Source: Neovahlkampfia damariscottae
Taxonomy: Eukaryota > Heterolobosea > Selenaionea > Neovahlkampfiida > Neovahlkampfiidae
Length of the DNA: 64,000 nt
Assembly (NCBI GenBank): GCA_016618085.1
Contig: JABLTG010000060.1
Span: 36,283-100,282 of the forward strand
Direction of reading: 5' to 3'
Shown: positions 44,033 to 55,000 of the stretch, in pieces
Layout: each line of letters begins with the position of its first letter
Numbering within the stretch: position 1 is the stretch's first letter
Made by a program: the position numbers and the translations under genes
Notes under the pieces: generated by a model
What the model was told of the DNA's origin: nothing
What the model saw: only the letters and a program-made list of their open reading frames with translations
Database searches by the model: none

Positions 44033-44059
44033 ATTTTTTTTAATTTTTTTTTGTTAATT

Positions 44060-44068
44060 TCATTGGTC
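44060..44068 (+). promoter_or_regulatory. CCAAT box (reverse) of BCKDHA
   Basis: TCATTGGTC is 13 nt before ATG 44082; the gap from the preceding stop (44032) is just 49 nt. Confidence 0.6.
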
Positions 44069-44081
44069 AAACAATTATTAA

Positions 44082-45394
44082 ATGAAAAGTGTGTTAAAGG
44101 TGAACAAAATTTCTACTTTTCGTTTTTTCACAACAAAAGTAAAACCTGATTTTCCTGGTGCTCCAAAAGCAAAAATAACACATGACTTGAATTTTATTTC
44201 TGAATGGAAAGAAACCTGGCCTGTTTATAGAATATTAGACGAAGAAGGAAATGTAGAAAATGAAAAAGAGTTTAAAAAAGTTAATTTACCAGAAAAAGAC
44301 CTTATTCATTTGTATGAATGTTGTGTGAGATTACACTGTATGGATGATATTCTGTATAATGCTCAACGTCAAGGAAGAGTTTCTTTTTATATGACAAATT
44401 ATGGTGAAGAATGTTCTCAAATTGGCTCAGCTCATGCATTAAAACCAACTGACGAAAGTAAATTTCATTTTCTTTTTTTTAACATTCAAGTTTTTTCACA
44501 ATATAGAGAAGCAGGAACTTTACTTTACAGAGGATTTGGAATTGATCAATTTTTACATCAATGTTTTGGTACAAAACAAGACTTTGGAAAAGGTTTGAAA
44601 AAAAAATGGTTAATATATATTTATTAGGAAGACAAATGCCAGTTCATTATGGTTCAAAGGATTTACATTTTCAAACAATTTCATCTCCTTTGACAACACA
44701 ATTACCACAAGCATCTGGCTCAGGCTATGCTTTTAGATTAGATGGAGAAGATAGAGTAGCTATGTGTTATTTTGGTGATGGAGCTGCTTCAGAAGGAGAT
44801 TTTCATGCTGCTTTAAATTTTGCTGCAACTTTAAAATCACAAACAATTTTCTTTTGTAGAAATAATGGATACGCTATTTCAACACCTGTTCAAGATCAAT
44901 ACAAAGGAGATGGTATTGTTTCAAGAGGACCTGGTTATGGAATTCATTCAATTAGAGTTGATGGAAATGATTTATTTGCTGTTTATCAAGCAACAAAAGA
45001 AGCAAGAGAAATTTGTATTACTCAACAAGTTCCTGTTTTAATTGAAGCAATGACATACAGAGTAGGTCATCATTCAACATCAGATGATTCAACAAGATAT
45101 AGAAAATCAGAAGAAGTTAAATATTGGGAAACAGAAAGAAATCCAATTAACAGAATTAAAAAATATTTAATTAATCAAAAATTATGGTCAGATGAACAAG
45201 AAAAAGAATTAAGAGCAGAAGGTAGAAAAAATGTTTTAGAAAGTTTAGAAAAAATTGAAAACGAAGAAAAAGTACCTTATAATGAATTATTCAATGATGT
45301 TTATGATAAAAAACCACAATCATTGATTGATCAAGAAAAAGAATTACATGATCATCTTGAAAAATATTCAAAGCATTATGAATCAACTCATTAA
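44082..45394 (+). CDS. BCKDHA: Branched-chain 2-oxoacid dehydrogenase E1 alpha
   Basis: Exons 44082-44457, 44491-44592, 44628-45394; 414 residues. This is the thiamine-diphosphate enzyme of the mitochondrial complex that degrades Leu, Ile and Val. The N-terminus (MKSVLKVNKISTFRFFTTK) is a likely presequence. Signatures: RVSFYMTNYGEE, QYREAGTLLYRGF, GKGRQMPVHYGS (completed by splicing), the TPP motif GDGAASEGDFHAALNFAA ending in RNNGYAIST, and YRVGHHSTSDDSTRYR, the loop phosphorylated in animals. Intron 1 (44458-44490) is 33 nt without a stop. It would insert 11 extra residues if read through, and family sequence requires its removal (DEIFSQYREAG). The wording favours BCKDH over pyruvate dehydrogenase. 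Confidence 0.95.
44458..44490 (+). other. Stop-free 33-nt intron in BCKDHA
   Basis: gtaaatttc...attcaag, a multiple of three and open in frame. Retention would encode 11 residues inserted just before the conserved QYREAG motif. Confidence 0.8.
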
Positions 45395-45420
45395 ATAAAT
45401 GTTTTTCCAATTTTATTATT

Positions 45421-45429
45421 GACCAATCA
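45421..45429 (+). promoter_or_regulatory. CCAAT box of the HDAC gene
   Basis: GACCAATCA is 12 nt before ATG 45442, inside a 47-nt intergenic gap after BCKDHA. Confidence 0.65.
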
Positions 45430-45441
45430 TTTCTTTCTTTA

Positions 45442-46767
45442 ATGGAAATTGACAAGTTGAAAGAAGTGACAGAAAATAAAGTATTTGATGATGAAATACT
45501 GAATAGTATGTTAGATTGTAAATTAGATAAAAATTATGTTCCAATTATTTATAGAAAAGAAAATAATATTAGTGCTTTAGGGTTAGAAAAACTTCATCGT
45601 TTTGATCCGTCAAAATATATGCACAGTAACCTTAAAATTTAATTAAAACTATGGTTTTAGTTTCAAATTTTTTGAGAGAAAAAAAAGTTTTGAACGAAGA
45701 ACAAAAATTCATAAAACAAAAAAAAGTGACAAATGAACAATTATTTTTGATACACACAAAAGAGTATATAGATTCTTTAAAATGGTCTTATAATCTGGCT
45801 ATTGTTTTAGAATTTCCTTTGATCGCAGTGATACCAAATTTCATTCTTCAATCAGTAATTCAAAGTTGTTTATTTTTTAATATACATTAAGTTTTTGGTA
45901 AATCCAATGCTATATCAAGTTGGTGGAACTATTTTAGGTGGTGAGATTGCATTGAGATATGGTTGGTGTATTTGTTTAAGTGGAGGTATGCATCAGTAAG
46001 AAGAAATAAACATAATTTTAAATAAAAAAGTGCAAGTAGTGATAGAGGTGGTGGCTGGTGTGTTTATTCAGATATACCAATATCAATCAAATCTTTAAAA
46101 GGATCAAAAAAAATTAAAACTTCAATGATTATTGATTTAGATGTACATCAAGGAAATGGTAATAAAAAAAAAAGAAATCATTCATAAATAAAGGACATGA
46201 AAGAGATAAAGTAATTCAAATACAAAAAATTTAATATTTTTTAAGTTATCAGGTTTATTAGGAAACGAGGAGGAAACATATATTTTTGACATGTACAATT
46301 GTAGAGCATATCCAAGAGTATACATTTTATTCATTATTTAACTTTTCAAAAAAAAAAAAAGGATAAAGAAGCTAAGCAAGGGATCAACAAGAAAATTGAA
46401 ATTAAATCTCAATGTGACGGAGATGAATATATAATGAAATTAAAAAATGGTTTAAAGGATACATTTGAAGAATATACACCTGATATTATATTTTATAACG
46501 TTTTATTTTTTTTTGATTAAAATTAAGGCTGGAACAGATATTTTAGATGGAGATCCTCTTGGAAGATGTTGTGTACCAGAAAATGATGTTATCAAAAGAG
46601 ATGAACTTGTATTTGAATATGCAATTAATAATAATATTCCTATTGTTATGGTTTTAAGTGGTGGATATATGGAATCGAATGCGAGAGTTATATCAGAATC
46701 AATTGAAAATTTAGATAAAAAATTTGATCTAATTAAATTGTCTCAAAATAGATTTGAAAAGAAATAA
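45442..46767 (+). CDS. HDAC11: Class IV histone deacetylase, HDAC11-like
   Basis: Eight exons: 45442-45625, 45661-45854, 45892-45995, 46031-46158, 46194-46210 (17 nt), 46246-46317, 46362-46499, 46528-46767; 358 residues. HDAC11 enzymes remove acetyl and, in animals, long-chain acyl groups from lysine. The start YVPIIYRKENNISALGLEKLH matches the class IV signature. Active-site blocks are complete: GGMHHASSDRGGGWC (paired His), DLDVHQGNGHERD (zinc ligands D and H, completed across the 46159-46193 intron), and NAGTDILDGDPLG (zinc Asp). VLSGGYM near the end supplies the late Gly-Gly-Tyr loop. All seven introns (28-44 nt) must be removed to build the domain. Length is close to the human 347 residues. 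Confidence 0.95.
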
Positions 46768-46850
46768 ATTATATTATAATAATATTCAGTGTAAAATTAT
46801 GTTTTAATAAAATGATCATTTTTTTTGAAGTTATTTATTCATTCAATTTC

Positions 46851-46859
46851 CGCCAATCA
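46851..46859 (+). promoter_or_regulatory. CCAAT box of NEMF
   Basis: CGCCAATCA is 36 nt upstream of ATG 46896 and therefore points to the tiny first exon rather than to ATG 46946. Confidence 0.6.
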
Positions 46860-46895
46860 TTTCATTTTCTCAATTTCGGCTTTGAATACACAACG

Positions 46896-49800
46896 ATGGT
46901 GAAAACAAGTTCGTTAAAATATCAAAAATTAAAAGTTTCATAGGAATGTCCTTAGTGGACATAAGAGCAATGATTTTAGAATTAAACTCAAAAATAGCCA
47001 CATACAGATTAGCAAACTTTTATGATTTAGTTCAAACAAAAGGTTTCCTTTTAAAATTTTCAAAAACTGAATCAGAGAAAATATTTGTTGTAGTTGAATC
47101 AGGAATGAGATTACATACAACAAAATTTGAACGTGATAAGAATCAACTACCTTCTTCTTTTACAGCGAAAATAAGAAAATATATTCGTACAAGAAGACTT
47201 GAAAAAGTACAACAATTAGGAATTGATCGTATTGTAGAATTTACTTTTGGAAAAGAAGATGAAAATACATACAGATTAATTTGTGAATTTTATGCAAAAG
47301 GAAACATAACTTTAACAGATAAAAATTATAAAATCTTGGCAATTTTAAGACCTCATGGTCTTGAAGAAGGTGTTAAATATGCTATTGGAGAAACATATCC
47401 ATTGGATTCAAGAAGACAAATTGATAGATTAACTGAAGAAAAATTAGAAGAAATTTTAAAAACAGTTGAAGAACCAAAAACTCAACTTAAAAACTTTTTG
47501 AATTCTCAATTATATCATGGTCCAAATTTTGCAGTGCATTGTATTGTCAGTTCTGGGTTAAAACCAAACATTAAAGTTTCAGAAATAAAGAAAGGTAAAA
47601 AAAAAAAAAAAAAAAATTGAAAATAAATAATAGAGGATATAAAGAATTTAGTCAAATATTTTAATGAAGCAGATGATTTTCTAGAAAAAATAGAAACTGA
47701 AAAACAAAAAGGATATATAATTTGTAAAGAAGGAACAGAAAAAGATTTAGAAAAAGTTGATAACAATTTAGAAGAAAAAAGAAAACTTTATGAAGAATTT
47801 CACCCTTATTTATTTGTTCAATATAAAAATAGACCTATTGTTGAATTTGATAGTTTTGATACTTGTATGGATGAATTCTTTGCAGTTGATGAAGTATCAA
47901 GAGTTAATGAACAAAAGAAAAACTTAAAACAAACAGCATTAAAAAAAGTTGATAAAATTAAAAAAGAACAAGAAGAAAGAATTAATAGATTACAAAATGA
48001 AGAAGAATTATCAAAAAAGAAAGCAGAGTTAATTCAATATAATGCTGATATTGTTGATGAAGCAATTGAAATTATTTCATCTGCTAGAAAACAAGGAATT
48101 TCATGGGAAGAAATTAAAAATGTAATCAAAGAACAAAAAGAAGATGAAAATCCAGTTGCTGAAATTATACATTCTCTACAATTAGAAAAATCAAAAATTA
48201 CACTTTTATTAAAGAATCCAATGGATGATGATGATGATGATGATGATGAAGAATCAGAACCTATTAAAGTTCAAGTTGATATTACTTTATCTGCATTTGG
48301 AAATGTTAAACAATATTTTGATGATAAAAAAAAATCTGGAATGAAAAAATCAAAAACTATTGAACATTCAGATAAAGTTATTACACTTGCAGAAGAAAAA
48401 GCAATGAAATCTTTAAAACAACAAACCACAAAACAAGTAAAAAATATTCAACAAATGAGAAAAAGATTTTGGTTTGAAAAATTCAATTGGTTCATTACAT
48501 CAGAAAATTATCTTATTTTATCAGGAAGAGATGCTCAACAAAATGATATTTTAATTAAAAGATATATGAAAAAAGGTGACATTTATGTTCATGCAGGTAA
48601 GAAAACAAGAAAAAAAGAATATTAAAAATTAAAAAAGACGTTCATGGAGCTTCAAGTTGTATCATTAAAAATCCATCAGGAAAAGCAATACCAAAAGCAA
48701 CTTTAATTGAAACTGGTGTTATGACAGTTTGTAGAAGTTCTGCTTGGAATGCTAAAATTATAAGTGGTAAAGTTTATTTTTTTGTTTTTTTTTTAATAGC
48801 ATAAATAGATGCATGGTGGGTTTATGATTATCAAGTTTCAAAAACTGCACCTTCTGGAGAATATTTACCAACTGGTTCTTTTATGATTCGTGGAAAGAAG
48901 AATTTTTTAACACCTTCACAACCACAAATGGCTTTAGCTTTATTATTTAAATTATCAGATGATTCTATTGCTAAACATTTAAATGAAAGAAAAGTTGAAA
49001 TTAATGAAGATGAAATAATTGATAAAGAATCATTCATTGAAATTGTTGAAACTGAATTAAAAATAGATGAAAAGGCAGAAGTATTTCATAAAAGTGGTGA
49101 ACTTGAATTTGTTAATTTACAAAAGAAACAACAACAACAACAGAAAAAAGAAGAAAAAGTTCAAGAAAGAAAGTTAACACCAAAAGATAAAAAGAATATT
49201 AAAGAACTTCAAAAAAAAGGTTTCACTGAAAAAGAAGCAACAGAAAAGATTTTAAAAAATGATATTCCAAAAGATGAAGAAATTGAAGAAAAAAATAAAC
49301 AAAAACCAATTCCAAGAGGAAAAAAAGCAAAATTAAAAAAAATGAAAAAGAAATATGGTGATCAAGATGAAGAAGAACGTAAAATTAAAATGAAATTATT
49401 AGGTCATAAAATTGAAGAAGAACAAGAAGATGAAGAAGATGAAGAAGAAGAAGAAAGTGGTGTTGATGTTTCTACTAATGGTACAAATGAACCAAAATTA
49501 GAAGAAAAGATTGAAATTAAAAAAGAAGAAATTATTCAAAAACAAAAAGAATCAGAAGAAGTTTCAAAATTAATGGTTGAAGAAAATATTTCATTTTTAA
49601 ATTCAGAAGTTTCAATTATTGATAGTTTAACAGGTATACCAAATGAAGATGATGAAATTTTATATGCAATACCAGGTAATAATTATTATTCTTTTTTTTA
49701 ATTCTTTATAGTTTGTGCTCCTTATATTGCTGTTAAAAATTATAAATATAAAGTTAAATTACTTCCTGGAAATTTGACACGTGGAAAAGCTTCAAAGTTA

Positions 49801-49977
49801 ATTCAAAGTCAATTTGTTTATGATGCAAAACAAAATTCAGAAAAAGAAATGACCTTTATAAAACAAATACCAGATGTTCTTTTTACAGAATTTATTTTAG
49901 GAAATGTGAAACCATTGTTACAAAATGTTGAAATCAATGATAAAAAAAAACAAGGAAATTATAAATCAAAAAAATAA
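46896..49977 (+). CDS. NEMF: NEMF/Rqc2 ribosome quality-control factor
   Basis: Six exons: 46896-46908 (13 nt), 46944-47594, 47634-48596, 48638-48766, 48809-49675, 49712-49977; 962 residues. NEMF/Rqc2 binds the 60S subunit carrying a stalled peptidyl-tRNA, recruits Listerin and adds C-terminal tails. Splicing the 13-nt exon gives [14 protein letters not shown], matching the family start MKSRFSTIDLRA. NFACT-N spans about 1-215 and includes LGIDRIVEF, the Asp-Arg pair needed for tailing. A long coiled coil and an Asp tract follow, then NFACT-R ([45 protein letters not shown]). Acidic and Lys-rich linkers precede the NFACT-C end ([17 protein letters not shown]). The stop lies 6 nt from that of the convergent COX6B-like gene. 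Confidence 0.94.
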
Positions 49978-49983
49978 AATTCT

Positions 49984-50549
49984 TTATAAGTCACTGATAT
50001 TATCTCCAACAAAATATTTTTTACCTGATCTTTTGCTTACATTGAATACTTTGACTACATTGTTATGTTCATCAAGTTGTAAAGCAGTAAATCCAGTACC
50101 TTTTGGATATTTATTTAATCCAATAACCCCTAAAAATCTATCATTTTCGATTTGATCCATGTAACGTTGGTACTAAAAAAAGTTGAGAAAAAAAAAAAAA
50201 GTACCAAGAAAGTTGGACATGTAAACATAGCAAGTTTGTGATATTTCTTGCAAATTTTTGCATCTGGGTTTTCTTCATCAAAAGAGTCTCCAGAATGTTC
50301 AAATAAACATTGTCTCCAAACACCAAAATTAAGTTGACATTTTCTTGTATCATCAGCACCATTATTTGGAAAACGGATATCAAGTGTATTTTTCTTTGAG
50401 CCAAACATGTTATATTTTGAGAAGTGTTGTGATAAGTCTGGAAGAGCAGGAAGTTCTGCAATTTCTTCATCATTAACGTATTCACCAACTACCTTTGGAA
50501 CTGGATTTGTAATATAAAGAAGATTAGAAAAAGTTCTCCAAAAACCCAT
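49984..50549 (-). CDS. COX6B: Cytochrome c oxidase subunit 6B-like protein, extended
   Basis: Exons 50205-50549 and 49984-50172 (32-nt intron); 177 residues. Residues about 72-120 carry the twin-Cys pattern of COX6B: RFPNNGADDTRKC, a CX9C (CQLNFGVWRQC), then CX10C (CKKYHKLAMFTC) followed by CPTF and QRYMDQIENDRFLG, parallel to CP...W..R..G.FPG in COX6B. Such proteins enter the intermembrane space by MIA40-type oxidation and cap complex IV. Human COX6B is about 86 residues; here there are about 65 extra residues before and 55 after the core. There is no cleavable presequence, which fits this import route. Assignment rests on the Cys spacing and flanks. Confidence 0.75.
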
Positions 50550-50584
50550 TGTTTAAAATTTGTTCAAAAGTGTAAAAAAAAAGG

Positions 50585-50617
50585 TGATTGGTTAAAATTT
50601 ATGAATTATGATTGGAC
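50585..50617 (-). promoter_or_regulatory. Two CCAAT boxes of the COX6B-like gene
   Basis: TGATTGGTT (50585-50593) and TGATTGGAC (50609-50617), both CCAAT in sense, are 35 and 59 nt from ATG 50549. Confidence 0.6.
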
Positions 50618-50648
50618 ACAATTAAAATTGGATAAAATAATTCAATTT

Positions 50649-51908
50649 TTATTTTTTATTTTTTTCATTCATATAGTAATCATACATTTCTGTATTTCTT
50701 TTTAAAATATCATCTAATGGTCCTAATAATGATTTGAAACTTTTTGCATTCAAAGAAACAGTTTTTAAAGAAGTTGTAGCTTGAACTGTAGCTGCTCTTG
50801 GTTCATTAAATAATAAAGCTAATTCACCAAAATAATCACCTTTTTTTAAAGTCATTAAATCTACTTTTTTTCCGTCTAAATATTTCCAGACGTTTGCTTC
50901 TCCACTTGTAATAATAAAAAATGAATATCCATCTTCTCCTTGTTTTACAATTTGATCTCCTTCAGAAAATGATTTTGGTTGTAATGCATCTGCTAATGTT
51001 TGTCTTTCATAATCATTCATAGTTTCCAATATTTTTATATTTCTAAGAAAATCAGAATATATTCTTCTTTTTTCCATTGTTCTACCCATTATAATTTTTC
51101 TAAATGTTAATCTATCAATCGCCCAAACAACTGTATCTGTAATACATTTTACTGATGCTGCTCTTGGTGTACCATACCTATGAATTTAAAAATATTTTTC
51201 TATCTATTTACATTAATGCAAGTTCTCCAAAATAATCTCCTGGAAAACATGTTTTAACAAGTTGATCTTGTTCACATCCTTCTTTTGAAACATAAATTTC
51301 ACAAGTACCTTTTTCAATAACGAATAAATTTTCACCTTTTTCATCTTTTTTAAAAAAGTATGAATTAAAAATGAAAAATATATACTTTGTTTTATAATAT
51401 AATCACCTTTTTTAAACTTTAAAGAAAACATAGCACCATATAAAACATCTAAATCTTCTTTATCAACAGTAGCAAATAGAGGATTATTTGAAAAAGCGTT
51501 ATTAAGAACTTGTATTTCATCTTCAGTTTTTTGATTATAAGGTGGTACAAAATCATCTAAATCTTGAAGATTTATAGACTCAGCAGAAAAAGCTCTTCTT
51601 CTTATTGTTGAAGTACTATATCTTCTTCTTAAATTTTCAGAGAGGTTTGTGTCTATAATAGTTGTATTTTTTTCTTCATCTTCTTCTTCTTCATTTAATA
51701 TTTCTTCTTTTGATTTCGCACCAAAAGTGAATTCATCAATTGATTTTCTGTAAATTTTTTCCTCTGTTGGTTTGTGATTTTGTTCAATTTGTTTTATTAA
51801 AAATTCAGAAACATTTTTTGGTTGTTCAAGCAACACTGCCTCTAAAAGAGATTTGAAAAGTTCTTCCACTTCATTTTCTCTTACGTACTTTTTGATGTCT
51901 TCGGTCAT
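50649..51908 (-). CDS. cAMP-dependent protein kinase regulatory subunit 2
   Basis: Exons 51386-51908, 51212-51344, 50649-51177 (introns 41 and 34 nt); 394 residues. Same order as the gene at 40476-42090: docking-like helices (IKKYVRENEVEELFKSLLEA), pseudosubstrate IRRRAFSAES with Ala at the phospho position, then two cAMP domains with [18 protein letters not shown] and [18 protein letters not shown]. The intron after GELALM (51178-51211) is at the same codon as in subunit 1, showing common descent. The linker is about 100 residues shorter, which explains most of the size gap. The start is ATG 51908, because the GTG one codon upstream is not needed and the CCAAT box begins 5 nt beyond. Confidence 0.93.
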
Positions 51909-51913
51909 CACGT

Positions 51914-51922
51914 TGATTGGTT
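51914..51922 (-). promoter_or_regulatory. CCAAT box of PKA regulatory subunit 2
   Basis: TGATTGGTT on the plus strand (AACCAATCA in sense) is 5 nt from ATG 51908. Confidence 0.55.
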
Positions 51923-52037
51923 AAATCTTCGTTACTGAAAAATTTATAAATAGGTTATATTTTGTACCCTTTCCAATTTTCATTAATTTTCATATATTTT
52001 TGTCAAAACTGACAACTCTTTCCAATTTAACTTCATT

Positions 52038-52046
52038 GACCAATCA
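52038..52046 (+). promoter_or_regulatory. CCAAT box of the RNA polymerase I gene
   Basis: GACCAATCA is 32 nt upstream of ATG 52079. Confidence 0.65.
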
Positions 52047-52078
52047 TCAGTTGATAAACTTGAAAAAATTTTTGCACA

Positions 52079-55000
52079 ATGGTTTTGGAAATCTCAAACA
52101 TCAAATTTGAATTTTATTCAGAGGAAGAAATTACCAATTTAGCATCAGTTGAGATTTCAAATCCTATTACATTTGACAATCTTTCAGTTCCTACACCATT
52201 TGGTCTTTATGATCCTCATATGGGTCCAATTGACAGAAGTTCAACGTAACTAAAAAAAAAATATTTAATTTTTAGATGTCAAACATGTGGTTTAAGTGAA
52301 AAAAATTGTCCTGGACATTTAGGTTGTATTCGTTTATCAAATCCAGTTTATCATCCTTTGGTTTTATCAGAATTAATCAGTTTATTAAATTCATGTTGTA
52401 GTTACTGTAAAAGGCTCAGAATTACTGATGAAAAAGTATTTCCAATTTTTTAGTTTTAATTTTCATTAATAGAAATTTTTATATCAAAAAAAATTGGAAT
52501 TACTTAATTATGGAATGGTTGAAGAAGCATTAAACTTTTTCGAAACACCAAGAAGTTTTTATGAAAGAAAGAAAGATTCATTAGATTTAAACAAAGAACT
52601 TGATATTGAAGATATTCCAAAATTTGAAAAAGCTATAAAAAAAAAAATTGAAGAAAGAGCAAAATTAGAAGGAAAAACAATGGAACAAATGTTAAATATT
52701 GATGAAGTATTTTCATCTGTTCATAGTGAAAAATATAATACTTTCAATGATTTATTAAAGGAAGCACGTTCAATGAAAACATGTATGCACTGTGCAGCGT
52801 AAGAAATATTTAAATCAAATTTTAATCCATTTTTTATATAGACATTCATTAAAATATGTTCCATTTAAAAATCATACAATCTTTGTTGATGCTCCAGTTG
52901 CTTTATCTAAAAATAGAACAATTGAAAATCTTTCAGATCCAATGCCACAAATTAAGTCAGCAAAAAGAATTGATACAAAGACACCAATATTTTTAATGCC
53001 AAATGAAATTGAAGATTTTATTGAAGAAGTTTGGAAATTTGAAAAAGAAACATTTGATTTACTTTATAAAAAATCACATGAAATGTTTTTTTTAAAACTT
53101 GTTCCTGTAATGCCAAATAAATTTAGACCACCTCAACTTGTTAATAAGAAAATGTTTGAAAATGCATCAAATTCATTTTTGACAAAAATTATTCAATCAT
53201 CAAAAGAAGTTCAAAGTGAAATGAAACAATTAGAACAATATGAAGTTAGTGAACATTTAAAATCTGTTGTTGCAAATTTACAAGAAAATGTGAATATTGT
53301 AATGGATTCTTCAATGACAAAAGATCCAAATGTTATTCGTAGTCAATATAAAGGAATTAAACAAACAATTGAAAGAAAAGAAGGTTTATTTAGAAAGAAT
53401 ATGATGGGTAAAAGAGTTAATTTTGCAGCTCGTTCTGTTATTTTACCTGATCCTTATATTGAAACTGATGAAGTTGGTGTAATGTCATATTTCAAATAAT
53501 TTAATCTTTTTTAGATTCCTGAAGTATTTGCAAAAAAATTAACATTTCCTGAACCTGTTACACCACATAATGTTAAACAATTAATGAAATCAGTTATTCA
53601 AGGACCAGATAATTATCCAGGTGCAAATTATATTAGTACACAACATGAATCAGGTGAAATGTTTTTACAAGATTTAGTAATTTGAATTTGAATTTTATTA
53701 ATATATTAAGTCATCATTCAATTTGACACAAAGACAAACACTTGCAAAAACACTTTTAGGAGAATCACAAAAATTAGTTTATAGACATGTTCAAGAAGGT
53801 GATTTATTATTAGTTAATAGACAACCTACACTTCATAGACCAAGTATTATGGCACATAAAGCTAGAGTATTTGGAAATCAAAGAGTTATTAGATTACATT
53901 ATGCAAATTGTAAATCTTATAATGCTGATTTTGATGGTGATGAAATGAATCTTCATTTTCCACAAAATCAAGTTGCAAGATCAGAAGCATCAAATATTGC
54001 AGTTACTTCAAAACAATATATTGTACCAACTTCAGGAAATCCAATTCGTGGTTTAATTCAAGATAATATTTCAGCTGCAGTTATTTTAACAATGAAAGAT
54101 ACATTCTTTGATCAAACAGAATATCAAGAATTGGTATTTAGTTCAATTTATCATTTATCTGATAATAAACCAATTAAAACATTACCACCAACTATTTTAA
54201 AACCAAAAAAACTTTGGACTGGAAAACAAGTTGTTTCAACTGTTTTAAAACATCTTGCAAATGGAAGAAAAGGTATTAATATGGATGGAAAATCAAAATT
54301 GAAAGGAAATGTATTTGGACATGATTCAGAAGATGGTGAAGTTATTTTTAGAGATAATGAATTATTATCAGGTGTTTTAGATAAACAACAATTTGGTTCA
54401 GAACATGGTTCAATTGTACATGTAAGAAAAATAAAAAAATTAAAACATAAAATAGTGTGCATATGAATGTTATGGAGATGCAATTGCTGGTCAATTATTA
54501 ACAACACTTTGTCGTATGTGTACTGTATTTCTTCAAAAATATGGATTTACATGTGGATTAGATGATTTATTATTAGAAGAAGCAGTTGAAATTAAAAGAA
54601 AAGAAATTTTAGCATCAGCTACAAAAAAATGTGAATTAACAACAATTGAATATTGTAAAAAACAATATCCTGATACAACAAATATTCCATATTCATTATC
54701 AAAAATTGTACCAAATGAAGGTCTTTCAAGATTATTAGATCAATCTGTTAAAAAAGAAATAAATAAATATACATCAGAATTAATTAAAGCAGCAATTCCA
54801 TTTGGACAAATGAAAGAATTTAGAAAGAATTGTTTTGCACAAATGACATCATCTGGTGCTAAAGGATCAATTGTTAATTTTTCACAAGTTACATGTTGTT
54901 TAGGACAACAAGAATTTGAAGGTAGAAGAGTTCAACCAATGGTTAGTGGTAAAACATTACCTTCATTTTCCGAATATGATACAAGAGCTATTGCAGGTGG

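Noticed and set aside
46946-46948. ATG 46946 as the NEMF start
   Set aside because: Usable in frame, but joining the 13-nt exon at 46896 restores the family N-terminus and agrees with the CCAAT position.
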